64,000 nt of DNA, from assembly GCF_001010415.1 (NCBI RefSeq), contig NZ_JPLE01000034.1, positions 1 through 64,000 of the forward strand. Reading direction: 5' to 3'. The translations under genes and the position numbers were made by a program. This document shows, piece after piece, positions 37,074 through 45,713 of the stretch. The DNA comes from Xanthomonas pisi DSM 18956 (GTDB lineage: Bacteria > Pseudomonadota > Gammaproteobacteria > Xanthomonadales > Xanthomonadaceae). The notes beneath the pieces are model-generated. The model did not search any database. It was not told where the DNA came from and saw only the letters and a list, made by a program, of their open reading frames with translations. Each line of letters opens with the position of its first letter. Position 1 is the first letter of the stretch.

Positions 37074-38291
37074 TTATTGTGCCAACCGGAAGGCGGTGAG
37101 ATCGCCGTCGGTGTTTTGTACCAGCAGAATGCCATCGACGACCACCGGCTGCGCCAGCAGCGTGTCGCGTCCAGCGCGAGCGCGCGCGGCCAGTGCACCG
37201 TCGCTGAGTTTCAGCCAGTGCAGGTATCCTTTGTAATCGCCAACCACGGCATAGTCGCCCTGGATGGCCACACCGGTCAGCGAGCGACGCGCCAAGGCAG
37301 CCTGCGACCACATCGCCGCGCCGCTGCTCTTGTCCAGCCCCCACACCGAACCGGCGTTGTCAGACACCACCACCACGGCCGACGACACACCAACGCCGCC
37401 AGCGCCACCGTGGTCTCGCGTCCATAATGGACGTCCGCTCGGGCCTTCCAGCGCAAGGGTTTCGTTCTTGAAGCTGGTGGCGTACAGGGTGGTGCCATCC
37501 AGCACCGGCGCGCCGTCCACGTCGGACATGCGCTCCAGCTCGGTGCGACCTTCCGGCACGCCGATGGCCTGTTCCCACAACGGGCGGCCATCCTGCAGCG
37601 CCAGCGCACTCAAGGTGCCGCTGTCGTTGCCCACAAACACCACGCCCGGGCCGGTCACGATCGGCGCATTGCCGCGCACCGACAGGGTCGGGCCTTCTTC
37701 GGCATGGAACCAGCGACGCTCGCCAGTCGCCGCATCGAAGGCGCTGACGCGGCCGTCGTTGCTACGCACCAGCACCAGGCTCTGTGCAATGGCGGGCGCG
37801 GCGATCACTTCGTTGGGCACCTTGGCACGCCACTTTTCGGTGCCGTCGGCCTGGTTCAACGCAATCACGTCGCCGGACAGCGTCCCGATCACCACCAGGC
37901 CTTCGCCGACGCCGGGGCCACCGGACAGGCGCTGCTTGAACTTGCGATCGTTACGCTCTTCTTTCTTGGGCTTGTATTCCCACACGCGCTTGCCGGTTTG
38001 CAGGTCCAGCGCCTGCACGCCGCCGGTGATCGCTGCAGCATAGACCTTGCCATCGGCAACGGCCGGACGCTGACGCACGCCGATGTGTCCTTCGCCCTTG
38101 CCGATGCCGGTGGACCAGATCTTGTCGACCTTGACCGACGGCTCGAACTTGACCAGCTCGGCAGGTTCCTGCGCCTTCTTGGCGGCAGCATCCTTACCGG
38201 CAAACCAGCCCTTGACCGTGCTGCAACCGGCCAACGACATGCCCATCAGGGCGATCAACGCAATGCGCTTGTACATGGTGTCCTGCTTCAT
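37074..38291 (-). CDS. bamB: Outer membrane assembly lipoprotein BamB
   Basis: This is the WD-like beta-propeller lipoprotein of the BAM complex, which folds outer-membrane proteins (including the autotransporter class in this window). The N-terminus is a lipoprotein signal, [10 protein letters not shown], and the body has repeated PQQ-type blades ([49 protein letters not shown]). An ATG at 38291 shares one base with the yfgM stop codon. A second ATG at 38276 has an AGGA Shine-Dalgarno and gives a tighter signal peptide; either start is possible. Confidence 0.94.
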   Translation of the reverse strand: MKQDTMYKRIALIALMGMSLAGCSTVKGWFAGKDAAAKKAQEPAELVKFEPSVKVDKIWSTGIGKGEGHIGVRQRPAVADGKVYAAAITGGVQALDLQTGKRVWEYKPKKEERNDRKFKQRLSGGPGVGEGLVVIGTLSGDVIALNQADGTEKWRAKVPNEVIAAPAIAQSLVLVRSNDGRVSAFDAATGERRWFHAEEGPTLSVRGNAPIVTGPGVVFVGNDSGTLSALALQDGRPLWEQAIGVPEGRTELERMSDVDGAPVLDGTTLYATSFKNETLALEGPSGRPLWTRDHGGAGGVGVSSAVVVVSDNAGSVWGLDKSSGAAMWSQAALARRSLTGVAIQGDYAVVGDYKGYLHWLKLSDGALAARARAGRDTLLAQPVVVDGILLVQNTDGDLTAFRLAQ

Positions 38292-38929
38292 CAAATCTGC
38301 TCCGCCGGATCGGGCACCTTGCCGCCCACATCCATCAGCTTGGTTTCCAGCAACCGGCGCTGCGGCGAGGCCACATCGACCGTGGTCAACGCCTTGGCGT
38401 ACAACGCACGCGCTTCATCGGTCTTGCCCTGGACGACCAGTGCATCGGCACGGATCTCCAGGCTGGCGTGATCCTGCGCATCGGCCAGCAGCTTGATCGC
38501 CTCGTCCGGCTTGCCGCTCTCGGTCAGCACGCGCGCCAGACGCTGTTGCACGATGTGCTTGAGCTCGCCTTCTGCAGGTACGTCGCGCAGCGTCTTGATC
38601 GCTTCGGCGTTCTTGCCGGCATCGACCTGTGCCTTGGCGAGGCGTAACGCAGCCAGCTCGGCATAGATGCCGCCTTTGCCGTCGTCGAGCGCCACGATGT
38701 CCTTGGCCGCCTTGTCCAGGTCCTTGCCCTGGATCGACTTCACCACCGCCTCGTACCGCGCGTTGGCTTCGACCAATTCGGTCGTGGTGCGCTTCTGCCA
38801 CCACTGCCAGCCCAGGATCAGGGCCAGTCCGAGCAGGACGCCGCCCACCAGTCCCGCGCCATTCTTTCTCAACCAGGAACGAACGCGTTCGCCTTGTTCG
38901 TGTTCGTCCAGCAGATCGTCGATCGCCAT
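38291..38929 (-). CDS. yfgM: YfgM-like TPR periplasmic chaperone protein
   Basis: This is a 212-residue protein with a short cytoplasmic N-terminus (MAIDDLLDEHEQGERVRSWL), one transmembrane helix (GLVGGVLLGLALILGW) and a periplasmic tetratricopeptide-repeat region. YfgM associates with the Sec translocon and periplasmic chaperones. The conserved start is at 38929; the frame is open further upstream but not family-like. Its stop codon overlaps the bamB start. Confidence 0.88.
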   Translation of the reverse strand: MAIDDLLDEHEQGERVRSWLRKNGAGLVGGVLLGLALILGWQWWQKRTTTELVEANARYEAVVKSIQGKDLDKAAKDIVALDDGKGGIYAELAALRLAKAQVDAGKNAEAIKTLRDVPAEGELKHIVQQRLARVLTESGKPDEAIKLLADAQDHASLEIRADALVVQGKTDEARALYAKALTTVDVASPQRRLLETKLMDVGGKVPDPAEQI

Positions 38930-38999
38930 GCGTACTCTCGCTCCGTCATCCCGGAGGCGCGGAACATCAAAAGGGAAAAATGAAAAACCGCAGTCCGCT

Positions 39000-39857
39000 T
39001 CACTCGGAAGCAGGTACCACGGAGCCGTCGGAGGATACCGCAAAACGAGCCACGTTAGCGCGCTGGAACGGTTTCACATCGACGATACTGCCGCCTTGCT
39101 GAACCTCTACCGCCGACGCATTGCCCAGGACGATGCGACCCACCTGCCCCGGCGAATAGCTGCGACGCTCGCCGGCACGGATCAGTGCTTTTTCCACTGC
39201 ACTGCCATCCGGTGCCAGGATCTGCACCCAGCTGTCGCCACTGAAACTCAGCGACAGACTCTTGCCGGCGTCCGCCACTGCCGGTGCTGTCTCGGCCTCA
39301 GGCGTTGCACGCGGCACCGGCGTCATCGATGCGATGTACGGTGCCGGCTGCTCGCGCGGCGTGGCCGCCGGCGCTGCAGGGTTGGTGGGAGCACCGGTCT
39401 TCGCGGCGACCGGCATGCTGTCCAGCGACACCGTATTCGGCCCCTTGCCATCCAGATGCGAGCGTGTCGCATACCAGACCGGCACAGCGAACACGCCGGT
39501 GATGACGACATACATCGCCTTGCGTGCGGTGCTTTCGAGGATGCGGCGCGCACGCGGGGTATGGGTATGGCTGACCAGCTTCACCGGTTCGATCGGCGCG
39601 ATGCTGGCCTGTTGCAGCGACGGCTCCAGATCCACCTGCAACAGCCGCGCATAACTGCGTAACTGACCGCGAACGAACACCGGCGCGCCCAGGCGCTGCC
39701 AGTCCTCCTGCTCGAGCGATCGCACCACGTGCGCCGGCATGCGTAGCTTGCCAGCGACATCGTCCACACTCAGACCCGCTGCTTCGCGCGCCTCGCGCAA
39801 CTGCGGCCCGCAGCCCTTTTCCTGCTCGAAAGGGTTCGGATTGGAATCACTGATCAC
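39000..39857 (-). CDS. rodZ: Cell-shape regulator RodZ-like protein
   Basis: RodZ links the MreB cytoskeleton to the elongation machinery. The 285-residue protein has an N-terminal helix-turn-helix domain (GPQLREAREAAGLSVDDVA, VRSLEQEDWQRLGAPVFVRG), a single membrane span (MYVVITGVFAVPVWYA near 115-130), a proline/alanine linker and a C-terminal beta domain (DUF4115, LSFSGDSWVQILAPDG). Its start overlaps the pilF stop by four bases (ATGA). In many gammaproteobacteria ispG and hisS follow rodZ; here yfgM follows directly. Confidence 0.92.
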   Translation of the reverse strand: MISDSNPNPFEQEKGCGPQLREAREAAGLSVDDVAGKLRMPAHVVRSLEQEDWQRLGAPVFVRGQLRSYARLLQVDLEPSLQQASIAPIEPVKLVSHTHTPRARRILESTARKAMYVVITGVFAVPVWYATRSHLDGKGPNTVSLDSMPVAAKTGAPTNPAAPAATPREQPAPYIASMTPVPRATPEAETAPAVADAGKSLSLSFSGDSWVQILAPDGSAVEKALIRAGERRSYSPGQVGRIVLGNASAVEVQQGGSIVDVKPFQRANVARFAVSSDGSVVPASE

Positions 39858-40666
39858 AATGCATTGGCCCCGGGGTTAGCGGTCGCTGCGTCAGGAAATT
39901 CCTTGACCAACCGCTGTTGGTAACGGCTGGCAGCTACCTTGTCGCCTAGCCCTTGCTCAATCTGAATGGCGAGTTGTAACACGGAAGCCGTTACCGATGC
40001 AGCCGCAAGCCGGCGTTCGATAAAGGCACGTGCTTCGAAATAATTGCGACGCCCGGCCTCCAGCCGCGCCATCGACTCCAACGCATAAGGATTGCTCGGA
40101 TCCATATCGAGCGCCTTGCGCAAATCGCTTGCCGCTCGCTCGGGCTGCCCCGCCTTGAGTGCGCAACCACCTGCATTGCCGAGTGCGGACGCGGGCGATG
40201 CGTAGGTTCGGTCGGCCAGTGCGCGATCAAACCAGACCAGCGACTCGGCAGGCGACCCATTGGCGCAGACCCACGCACCATAATTGTTCAACACATCGCC
40301 GCGTTGCGGCGCCAGTTCGGCGGCACGGCGATAGGATGCGCCGGAGCCGGCGACATCGCCGCGACCACCCTGGATCAGGGCCAACATGCCGATGGCATCC
40401 ACCGACTGCGGATCTTTCTTCAACGCGGCGCGGATCTGCTCTTCGGCGCCGGCATAGTCGCCTGTCTGCATCCGGTTGCTGGCCAGGCCAAGCTTTTCCC
40501 GCACCGCCAGACGATCCTTGGTGGCCTTGTTGTCGCGGAACGAATAGACCGGCGCGACTTCTTCCACGCGCTTGGCCGACCCGGCCTTGGCATTGCGACC
40601 ACCGCAACCGACCGCGCACAGCGCGATCGCCACGGCAGCCATTACTGCGAGTTCACGCTGCCGCAT
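39854..40666 (-). CDS. pilF: Type IV pilus biogenesis lipoprotein PilF/PilW
   Basis: This TPR lipoprotein pilots assembly of the PilQ secretin for type IV pili. The 270-residue protein starts [20 protein letters not shown] with a lipobox (CAVGC) and continues with tetratricopeptide repeats ([48 protein letters not shown]). The start at 40666 lies 14 bases inside the end of rlmN, so translation is likely coupled. It overlaps rodZ at the other end. Confidence 0.92.
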   Translation of the reverse strand: MRQRELAVMAAVAIALCAVGCGGRNAKAGSAKRVEEVAPVYSFRDNKATKDRLAVREKLGLASNRMQTGDYAGAEEQIRAALKKDPQSVDAIGMLALIQGGRGDVAGSGASYRRAAELAPQRGDVLNNYGAWVCANGSPAESLVWFDRALADRTYASPASALGNAGGCALKAGQPERAASDLRKALDMDPSNPYALESMARLEAGRRNYFEARAFIERRLAAASVTASVLQLAIQIEQGLGDKVAASRYQQRLVKEFPDAATANPGANAL

Positions 40667-41858
40667 CTCGATCGGCCTGCCCTTCCAATGTGCGGCGGAA
40701 TTCCGCCTGGCGACGGGTGCGGTCCATGACCTGCCCCTTGAGCTGCCCGCATGCCGCATCGATGTCGTCGCCACGGGTACGGCGGACCATCGTCAGCACC
40801 TGCGCGTCGAGCAGGATCTTCTGGAATGCGCGGATCTCCGTCTCTCCGGAACGCTCGTAGCGCGTGCCCGGGAACGGATTGAACGGGATCAGGTTGACCT
40901 TGCCGGCGTCCTTGGACTGCACCGCATTGTCGAACTGACGCATCAACCTGGCCAGCTGGCGTGCGTGCTCCGGCTGGTCGTTGATGCCCTTCATCAAGGT
41001 GTATTCGAAGGTGACCGAATCGCGCTTCTTGTTGCCGCGCAGATAGCGCGCACAGGATTCCATCAGCTCGGCGATGGGGTATTTCTTGTTCAACGGCACC
41101 AGGCTTTCGCGCAGCGTGTCGTTGGCCGCGTGCAGCGAGACCGCCAGCGAGACATCGCTTTCGGTCGAGAGCCGGTCGATCATCGGCACCAGGCCCGAGG
41201 TCGACAGCGTCACCCGCTTGCTGGCCAGGCCGTAGCCCAGGTCGTCACGCATCACGCTCATCGCGCGCACGACGTTGTCGAAATTCATCAGCGGCTCGCC
41301 CATGCCCATCATCACCACATTGGTGAGGCGGCGCTGCTGGTGCGGCACGTTACCCAGATGGCGCGCAGCGACCCAGACCTGCCCGATGATTTCGGCGGTA
41401 GTGAGGTTGCGATTGAAGCCCTGGGTGGCGGTCGAACAGAACGTGCAGTTCAACCCGCAGCCGACCTGGGACGACACGCACAGCGTGCCGCGGCCCTTGT
41501 CGGGGATGTAGACCGTTTCGATGGCGTTCTTGCCGTCGGTTCCCATGGCCAGCAGCCATTTGTGGGTTCCGTCGGTGGACGGCTTGTCGAACACGACATT
41601 GGGAACCAGCACCTCGGCATGCTGGTGCAGCTTCGCACGCAATGCCTTGCCGAGGTCGGTCATCTGGTCGAAATCGGTGACGTAGCGGTGGTGAATCCAC
41701 TTCATCACCTGATGGGCACGGTAGCGCGCCTCGCCGAGCGTATCGGCGAAGAAGCGCTCCAGACCCTCGCGATCGAGGTCGAGCAGGTTCTGCTTCCGCA
41801 GTTCCGGGGTACGGACAGGAACGTCCTGCAACACGGAGGGGATCACGACCTCATTCAC
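40653..41858 (-). CDS. rlmN: Dual-specificity 23S rRNA/tRNA methyltransferase RlmN
   Basis: This radical-SAM enzyme makes C2-methyladenosine at A2503 of 23S rRNA and A37 of some tRNAs. The 401-residue protein carries the CGLNCTFC cluster motif (Cys-x3-Cys-x2-Cys, near 118-125), the SAM-binding GMGEPLMN, and a C-terminal cysteine in [11 protein letters not shown] that matches the methyl-carrying cysteine. Translation appears to start at a GTG (41858), with no nearby ATG in frame. It lies 18 bases after ndk and overlaps pilF. Confidence 0.96.
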   Translation of the reverse strand: MNEVVIPSVLQDVPVRTPELRKQNLLDLDREGLERFFADTLGEARYRAHQVMKWIHHRYVTDFDQMTDLGKALRAKLHQHAEVLVPNVVFDKPSTDGTHKWLLAMGTDGKNAIETVYIPDKGRGTLCVSSQVGCGLNCTFCSTATQGFNRNLTTAEIIGQVWVAARHLGNVPHQQRRLTNVVMMGMGEPLMNFDNVVRAMSVMRDDLGYGLASKRVTLSTSGLVPMIDRLSTESDVSLAVSLHAANDTLRESLVPLNKKYPIAELMESCARYLRGNKKRDSVTFEYTLMKGINDQPEHARQLARLMRQFDNAVQSKDAGKVNLIPFNPFPGTRYERSGETEIRAFQKILLDAQVLTMVRRTRGDDIDAACGQLKGQVMDRTRRQAEFRRTLEGQADRDAAA

Positions 41859-41876
41859 GATTCGACTCTCTCGGCC

Positions 41877-42302
41877 TCAGCGCGAGACCACTTCTGTTGC
41901 GGCGAAGAAATAAGCGACTTCGTTGGCAGCGTTCTCGACCGAGTCCGAGCCGTGGGCGGCATTGGCATCGATCGAATCGGCGAAGTCGGCGCGGATGGTA
42001 CCCGGCGCAGCGTCCTTGGGATTGGTCGCGCCCAGCAGGTCGCGATGCGCGGCAACGGCGTTCTCGCCTTCCAGCGCCTGGATCATCACCGGGCCGGAGA
42101 TCATGAACTCGACCAGCGCGTTGAAGAACGGACGCTCGCGGTGTACGGCATAGAAGCCTTCGGCTTCACGGCGCGACAGCTGCTTGTACTTGGCGGCCAC
42201 GACTTTCAGGCCAGCCTTCTCGAAGCGGCTGTAGATTTCGCCGATGACGTTCTTGGCGACGGCGTCGGGCTTGATGATGGACAGGGTGCGCTCCAGCGCC
42301 AT
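41877..42302 (-). CDS. ndk: Nucleoside diphosphate kinase
   Basis: Ndk balances nucleoside triphosphate pools by phosphate transfer through an active-site histidine. The 141-residue protein has the full family pattern: [39 protein letters not shown], the [13 protein letters not shown] segment, and the active histidine in [12 protein letters not shown]. The length is standard. It is the first gene of a run with rlmN and pilF. A U-tract hairpin lies about 50 bases upstream. Confidence 0.97.
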   Translation of the reverse strand: MALERTLSIIKPDAVAKNVIGEIYSRFEKAGLKVVAAKYKQLSRREAEGFYAVHRERPFFNALVEFMISGPVMIQALEGENAVAAHRDLLGATNPKDAAPGTIRADFADSIDANAAHGSDSVENAANEVAYFFAATEVVSR

Positions 42303-42349
42303 TGGGAATTCTCCGTTGGGCGGGCCACTGAAGGCCCGAGGTTATCATG

Positions 42350-42374
42350 AAAAAAACCCGCGTCAAAACGCGGG
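42350..42374 (-). terminator. Intrinsic terminator-like hairpin upstream of ndk
   Basis: On the minus strand a CCCGCG/CGCGGG stem with a TTTTGA loop is followed by seven T residues. It ends about 48 bases before the ndk start codon. No minus-strand gene lies just upstream, so it would either end stray antisense transcripts from the divergent regulator or act in a ndk leader. Its role is uncertain. Confidence 0.65.
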
Positions 42375-42486
42375 CTTAGGCTTCTTTGCGATGGTCAATT
42401 CTATCTCGTCGCCAGCGTGTTTGCACACCGCCCCCTGAATCGTGCTGCATTGCCGCATGACCTGCCTGCAACCAAGCCCGTAGACT

Positions 42487-42500
42487 CAAACAATCGTTTG
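42487..42500. promoter_or_regulatory. PsrA-type operator in the TetR regulator promoter
   Basis: The sequence CAAAC-AATC-GTTTG, a perfect 14-bp palindrome with ACTCAAAC to the left and GTTTGATTGAGT to the right, lies 20 bases before the start codon of the TetR-family gene. It fits the PsrA consensus (C/G-A-A-A-C, 2-4 bases, G-T-T-T-G/C). It suggests autoregulation by the adjacent regulator in response to long-chain fatty acids. Confidence 0.7.
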
Positions 42501-42520
42501 ATTGAGTCAGACCCCAGCGC

Positions 42521-43153
42521 ATGCCCAAGCCCGCCCACTTCTCCACCAAGGACCGCATTCTCGGTGCCGCCGAGGAGCTGTTCGCCCAGCATGGGTTTGC
42601 CGGCACCTCGCTGCGGCAGCTGACCACCCAGGCCGACGTCAACATCGCCGCGGTCAACTACCACTTCGGCTCCAAGGAAAACCTGGTCAACGAGGTGTTC
42701 CGCCGTCGCATGGACGAAATGACCGCTGCGCGACTGCAACAGCTGGAAGCGGCAAGGAAATCCCAGCCTGGCGAGCTCACCGCGGTGCTGGCCGCATTCG
42801 TCGAGCCGGCCCTGGCGATGGCGCAGGACCGCCAGAACGGCGGCGCCTTCGTGCGGGTGATCGCCCGCGCCTATGCGGAAAAGAACGACAACCTGCGCAA
42901 GTTCCTGTCCGACCATTACGGCCATGTGCTGCGCGAATTCGGCAAGGCCATTGCCGGTTGCGTGCCGGGCCTGAGCAAGGAAGAGCTGTACTGGCGGCTG
43001 GACTTTCTGGCCGGCGCGCTCACCTACGCGATGGCCGATTTCGGGCTGATCAAGCGCCCGGCAGGAGTCAGCGAGGCCGACCACCGTGCGCGGGCCGCGC
43101 GCGAACTCATTCGTTTCGCGGAACCCGGTTTCCGCGCTCATTCCACACCGTAA
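42521..43153 (+). CDS. TetR-family regulator of fatty-acid degradation (PsrA-like)
   Basis: This is a 210-residue one-component repressor. The N-terminal helix-turn-helix reads ILGAAEELFAQHGFAGTSLR and VNYHFGSKENLV (about 13-55); the rest is the helical ligand-binding domain. Closely similar regulators such as PsrA respond to long-chain acyl-CoA and control fad operons. The gene lies 25 bases upstream of fadB on the same strand. Its promoter holds a CAAAC-N4-GTTTG palindrome. Identity as PsrA is inferred from context and operator; the family is certain. Confidence 0.88.
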   Translation: MPKPAHFSTKDRILGAAEELFAQHGFAGTSLRQLTTQADVNIAAVNYHFGSKENLVNEVFRRRMDEMTAARLQQLEAARKSQPGELTAVLAAFVEPALAMAQDRQNGGAFVRVIARAYAEKNDNLRKFLSDHYGHVLREFGKAIAGCVPGLSKEELYWRLDFLAGALTYAMADFGLIKRPAGVSEADHRARAARELIRFAEPGFRAHSTP

Positions 43154-43178
43154 ACGTTCCACCAAGAGGCTAATTGCT

Positions 43179-45551
43179 ATGTCCAATCCGTTGCTAGTTC
43201 GTCGCGCCGCCGTGCTCGGTGCCGGCGTCATGGGCGCGCAGATCGCCGCGCACCTCACCAATGCCGGCGTCGACACCGTGCTGTTCGACCTGCCTGCCAA
43301 GGAAGGTCCCGCCGACGGCGTCGTGCTCAAGGCCATCGCCAATCTCGGCAAGCTCAGCCCCGCCCCGCTCGCCAGCAAGGCGCTGGCCGAGGCGATCACA
43401 CCGGCCAACTACGAGAGCGGCCTGGAACAGCTGCGCGACTGCGACCTGATCATCGAGGCGATCGCCGAGCGGATGGACTGGAAGCAGGACCTGTACAAGA
43501 AGATCGCCCCGTTCGTGTCCGAGCATGCGGTGCTGGCGTCCAACACGTCCGGCCTTGGCATCAACAAGCTCTCCGACGTACTGCCGGAGCAATTGCGCCA
43601 TCGCTTCTGCGGCGTGCATTTCTTCAACCCGCCGCGCTACATGCACCTGGCCGAGCTGATTCCGGCCAAGGGCACCGACAAGGCCGTGCTCGAAGGCCTG
43701 GAAGCCTTCCTGGTGACCACGCTCGGCAAGGGCGTGGTGTACGCCAAGGACACCCCCAACTTCATCGGCAACCGCATCGGCGTGTTCTCGATCCTGTCCA
43801 CCATCCATCACACCCAGGAATTCGGCCTGGGTTTCGATGAAGTGGACGGCCTGACCGGCCCACTGGTCGGGCGCCCGAAGTCGGCGACCTACCGCACCTC
43901 CGACGTGGTGGGCCTGGACACCATGGCGCACGTGATCAAGACCATGGGCGACACCCTGCCCGACGACCCGTGGCACCAGTATTTCAAGTCGCCCAAGTGG
44001 CTGGATGCGCTGATCGCCAAGGGTGCGCTGGGCCAGAAGGTCGGCGCCGGCATCTTCCGCAAGGTGGGCAAGGACATCGTGGTGCTGGACCTGGAAAAGC
44101 AGGATTACCGCGCCGCCGATCGCATTGCCGCCCCCGAGGTGGTGGAGATCCTCAAGATCAAGAACCCGGCCGAAAAGTTCGCCAAGCTACGCGAAAGCCA
44201 GCACCCGCAGGCGCAATTCCTGTGGGCCACGTTCCGCGACCTGTTCCACTACAGCGCCTATCACCTGGCCGACATCGCCGAGACCGCGCGCGATGTGGAT
44301 CTGGCGATCCGCTGGGGCTACGGCTGGTCGCTCGGCCCGTTCGAGACCTGGCAGGCCGCCGGCTGGAAGCAGGTGGCGCAGTGGATTGCCGAAGACATCT
44401 CCAACGGCAAGAGCATGAGCAGCGCCCCGTTGCCGAACTGGGTGTTCGACGGTCGCGACGGCGTGCATGGCGCCGAAGGCTCCTACAGCCCGGCGCGCGA
44501 CGCCAAGCTGCCGCGTTCGGCGCTGCCGGTGTACAAGCGCCAGCGCTTCCCCGATCCGCTGCTGGGCGAGACGTTCTCGCCGGGCGAGACGGTGTTCGAA
44601 AACGACGGCGTGCGCATGTGGCACGACGGCGATGACATCGCCGTGGTCAGCTTCAAGACCAAGATGAACACCGTGTCCGACCACGTGCTCAACGGTCTGC
44701 AGGAAGTCGTCGGCCGCGCCGAGAAGGACTTCGCCGGCCTGGTGATCTGGCAGCAGAAGGAGCCCTTCTCCGCCGGTGCCGATCTGGCCGGCGCACTGGG
44801 TCTGCTGCAGGCCGGCAAGGTGGACGCGTTTGAAGCGCTGGTCGCCAACTTCCAGGCCACCAGCCAGCGCATCAAATATGCGCAGGTGCCGGTGATTTCG
44901 GCCGTGCGCGGGCTGGCGCTGGGCGGCGGTTGCGAGTTCCAGATGCACAGCGCCAAGACCGTGGCCTCGCTGGAGAGCTACATCGGCCTGGTCGAAGCTG
45001 GCGTCGGCCTGCTGCCGGCTGGCGGCGGGTTGAAGGAAATCGCGGTGCGTGCATCGATCGCCGCAGGTCCGGGCGGCGATGTGTTCGCCGAGCTGAAGAA
45101 GACCTTCGAGACCGTCGCAATGGCCAAGGTCTCCAACTCGGCGGTCAACGCCCAGGAACTGGGCCTGCTGCGCACCACCGACAAGATCGTCTTCAACAGC
45201 TACGAGGCGCTGCACATCGCCAAGGCCGAAGCGCGCGCACTGGCCGAGGGTGGCTACCGCGCCCCGCTGCCGGCACGCCGCATCCAGGTCGCCGGCGACG
45301 TCGGCATCGCCACCTTCAAGATGCTGCTGGTCAACATGCTGGAAGGCCGCTTCATCAGCGAATACGACTACGAAATCGCCACCCGCATCGCCACGGTCGT
45401 CTGCGGCGGCGAAGTCGATCGCGGCGCGCTGGTGGACGAAGAATGGCTGCTCAAGCTGGAGCGCAAGCACTTCGTCGAACTGGCCCAGCAGGAAAAGACC
45501 CAGGCGCGGATTGGGCACATGCTCAAGACGGGTAAGCCGTTGAGGAACTGA
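43179..45551 (+). CDS. fadB: 3-hydroxyacyl-CoA dehydrogenase / enoyl-CoA hydratase
   Basis: This bifunctional beta-oxidation enzyme has 790 residues. The NAD-binding 3-hydroxyacyl-CoA dehydrogenase domain comes first (AAVLGAGVMGAQIAAHL near 10; HFFNPPRYMHLAE; NFIGNRIG), then its C-terminal dimerisation domain. An enoyl-CoA hydratase domain follows (LALGGGCEFQMHSAK, YIGLVEAGVGLLPAGGGL near 590-640). This order is the reverse of E. coli FadB and matches the FadN type. A start at 43179 with AGAGGC nearby was chosen. It lies behind the TetR regulator and ahead of fadA. Confidence 0.94.
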   Translation: MSNPLLVRRAAVLGAGVMGAQIAAHLTNAGVDTVLFDLPAKEGPADGVVLKAIANLGKLSPAPLASKALAEAITPANYESGLEQLRDCDLIIEAIAERMDWKQDLYKKIAPFVSEHAVLASNTSGLGINKLSDVLPEQLRHRFCGVHFFNPPRYMHLAELIPAKGTDKAVLEGLEAFLVTTLGKGVVYAKDTPNFIGNRIGVFSILSTIHHTQEFGLGFDEVDGLTGPLVGRPKSATYRTSDVVGLDTMAHVIKTMGDTLPDDPWHQYFKSPKWLDALIAKGALGQKVGAGIFRKVGKDIVVLDLEKQDYRAADRIAAPEVVEILKIKNPAEKFAKLRESQHPQAQFLWATFRDLFHYSAYHLADIAETARDVDLAIRWGYGWSLGPFETWQAAGWKQVAQWIAEDISNGKSMSSAPLPNWVFDGRDGVHGAEGSYSPARDAKLPRSALPVYKRQRFPDPLLGETFSPGETVFENDGVRMWHDGDDIAVVSFKTKMNTVSDHVLNGLQEVVGRAEKDFAGLVIWQQKEPFSAGADLAGALGLLQAGKVDAFEALVANFQATSQRIKYAQVPVISAVRGLALGGGCEFQMHSAKTVASLESYIGLVEAGVGLLPAGGGLKEIAVRASIAAGPGGDVFAELKKTFETVAMAKVSNSAVNAQELGLLRTTDKIVFNSYEALHIAKAEARALAEGGYRAPLPARRIQVAGDVGIATFKMLLVNMLEGRFISEYDYEIATRIATVVCGGEVDRGALVDEEWLLKLERKHFVELAQQEKTQARIGHMLKTGKPLRN

Positions 45552-45713
45552 GATTTGGGATTTGGGATTGGGGATTCGTAACAGCGGCTTCCCCTGCCCT
45601 CCGACATTCTCGCTTCCACCAAATTCATCCGCCGGGCAGGAACATCAGGAATCAGGATCCGCAGTTGCGAACCCCCAATCCTGACTCCCCAATCCCGGCT
45701 ATCGGAGATAGCC
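45552..45713. repeat. Inverted intergenic repeat between fadB and fadA
   Basis: On the left, tandem GGGATTTGGGATTGGGGATTCG; on the right the complementary GAACCCCCAATCCTGACT followed by CCCCAATCCC. Together they form an imperfect inverted repeat across about 130 bases. Such GGGATTGGGG repeats are a typical short intergenic (REP-like) family in xanthomonads. It could fold in the mRNA between the two coupled genes. fadA has its own GGAG Shine-Dalgarno. Confidence 0.6.
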
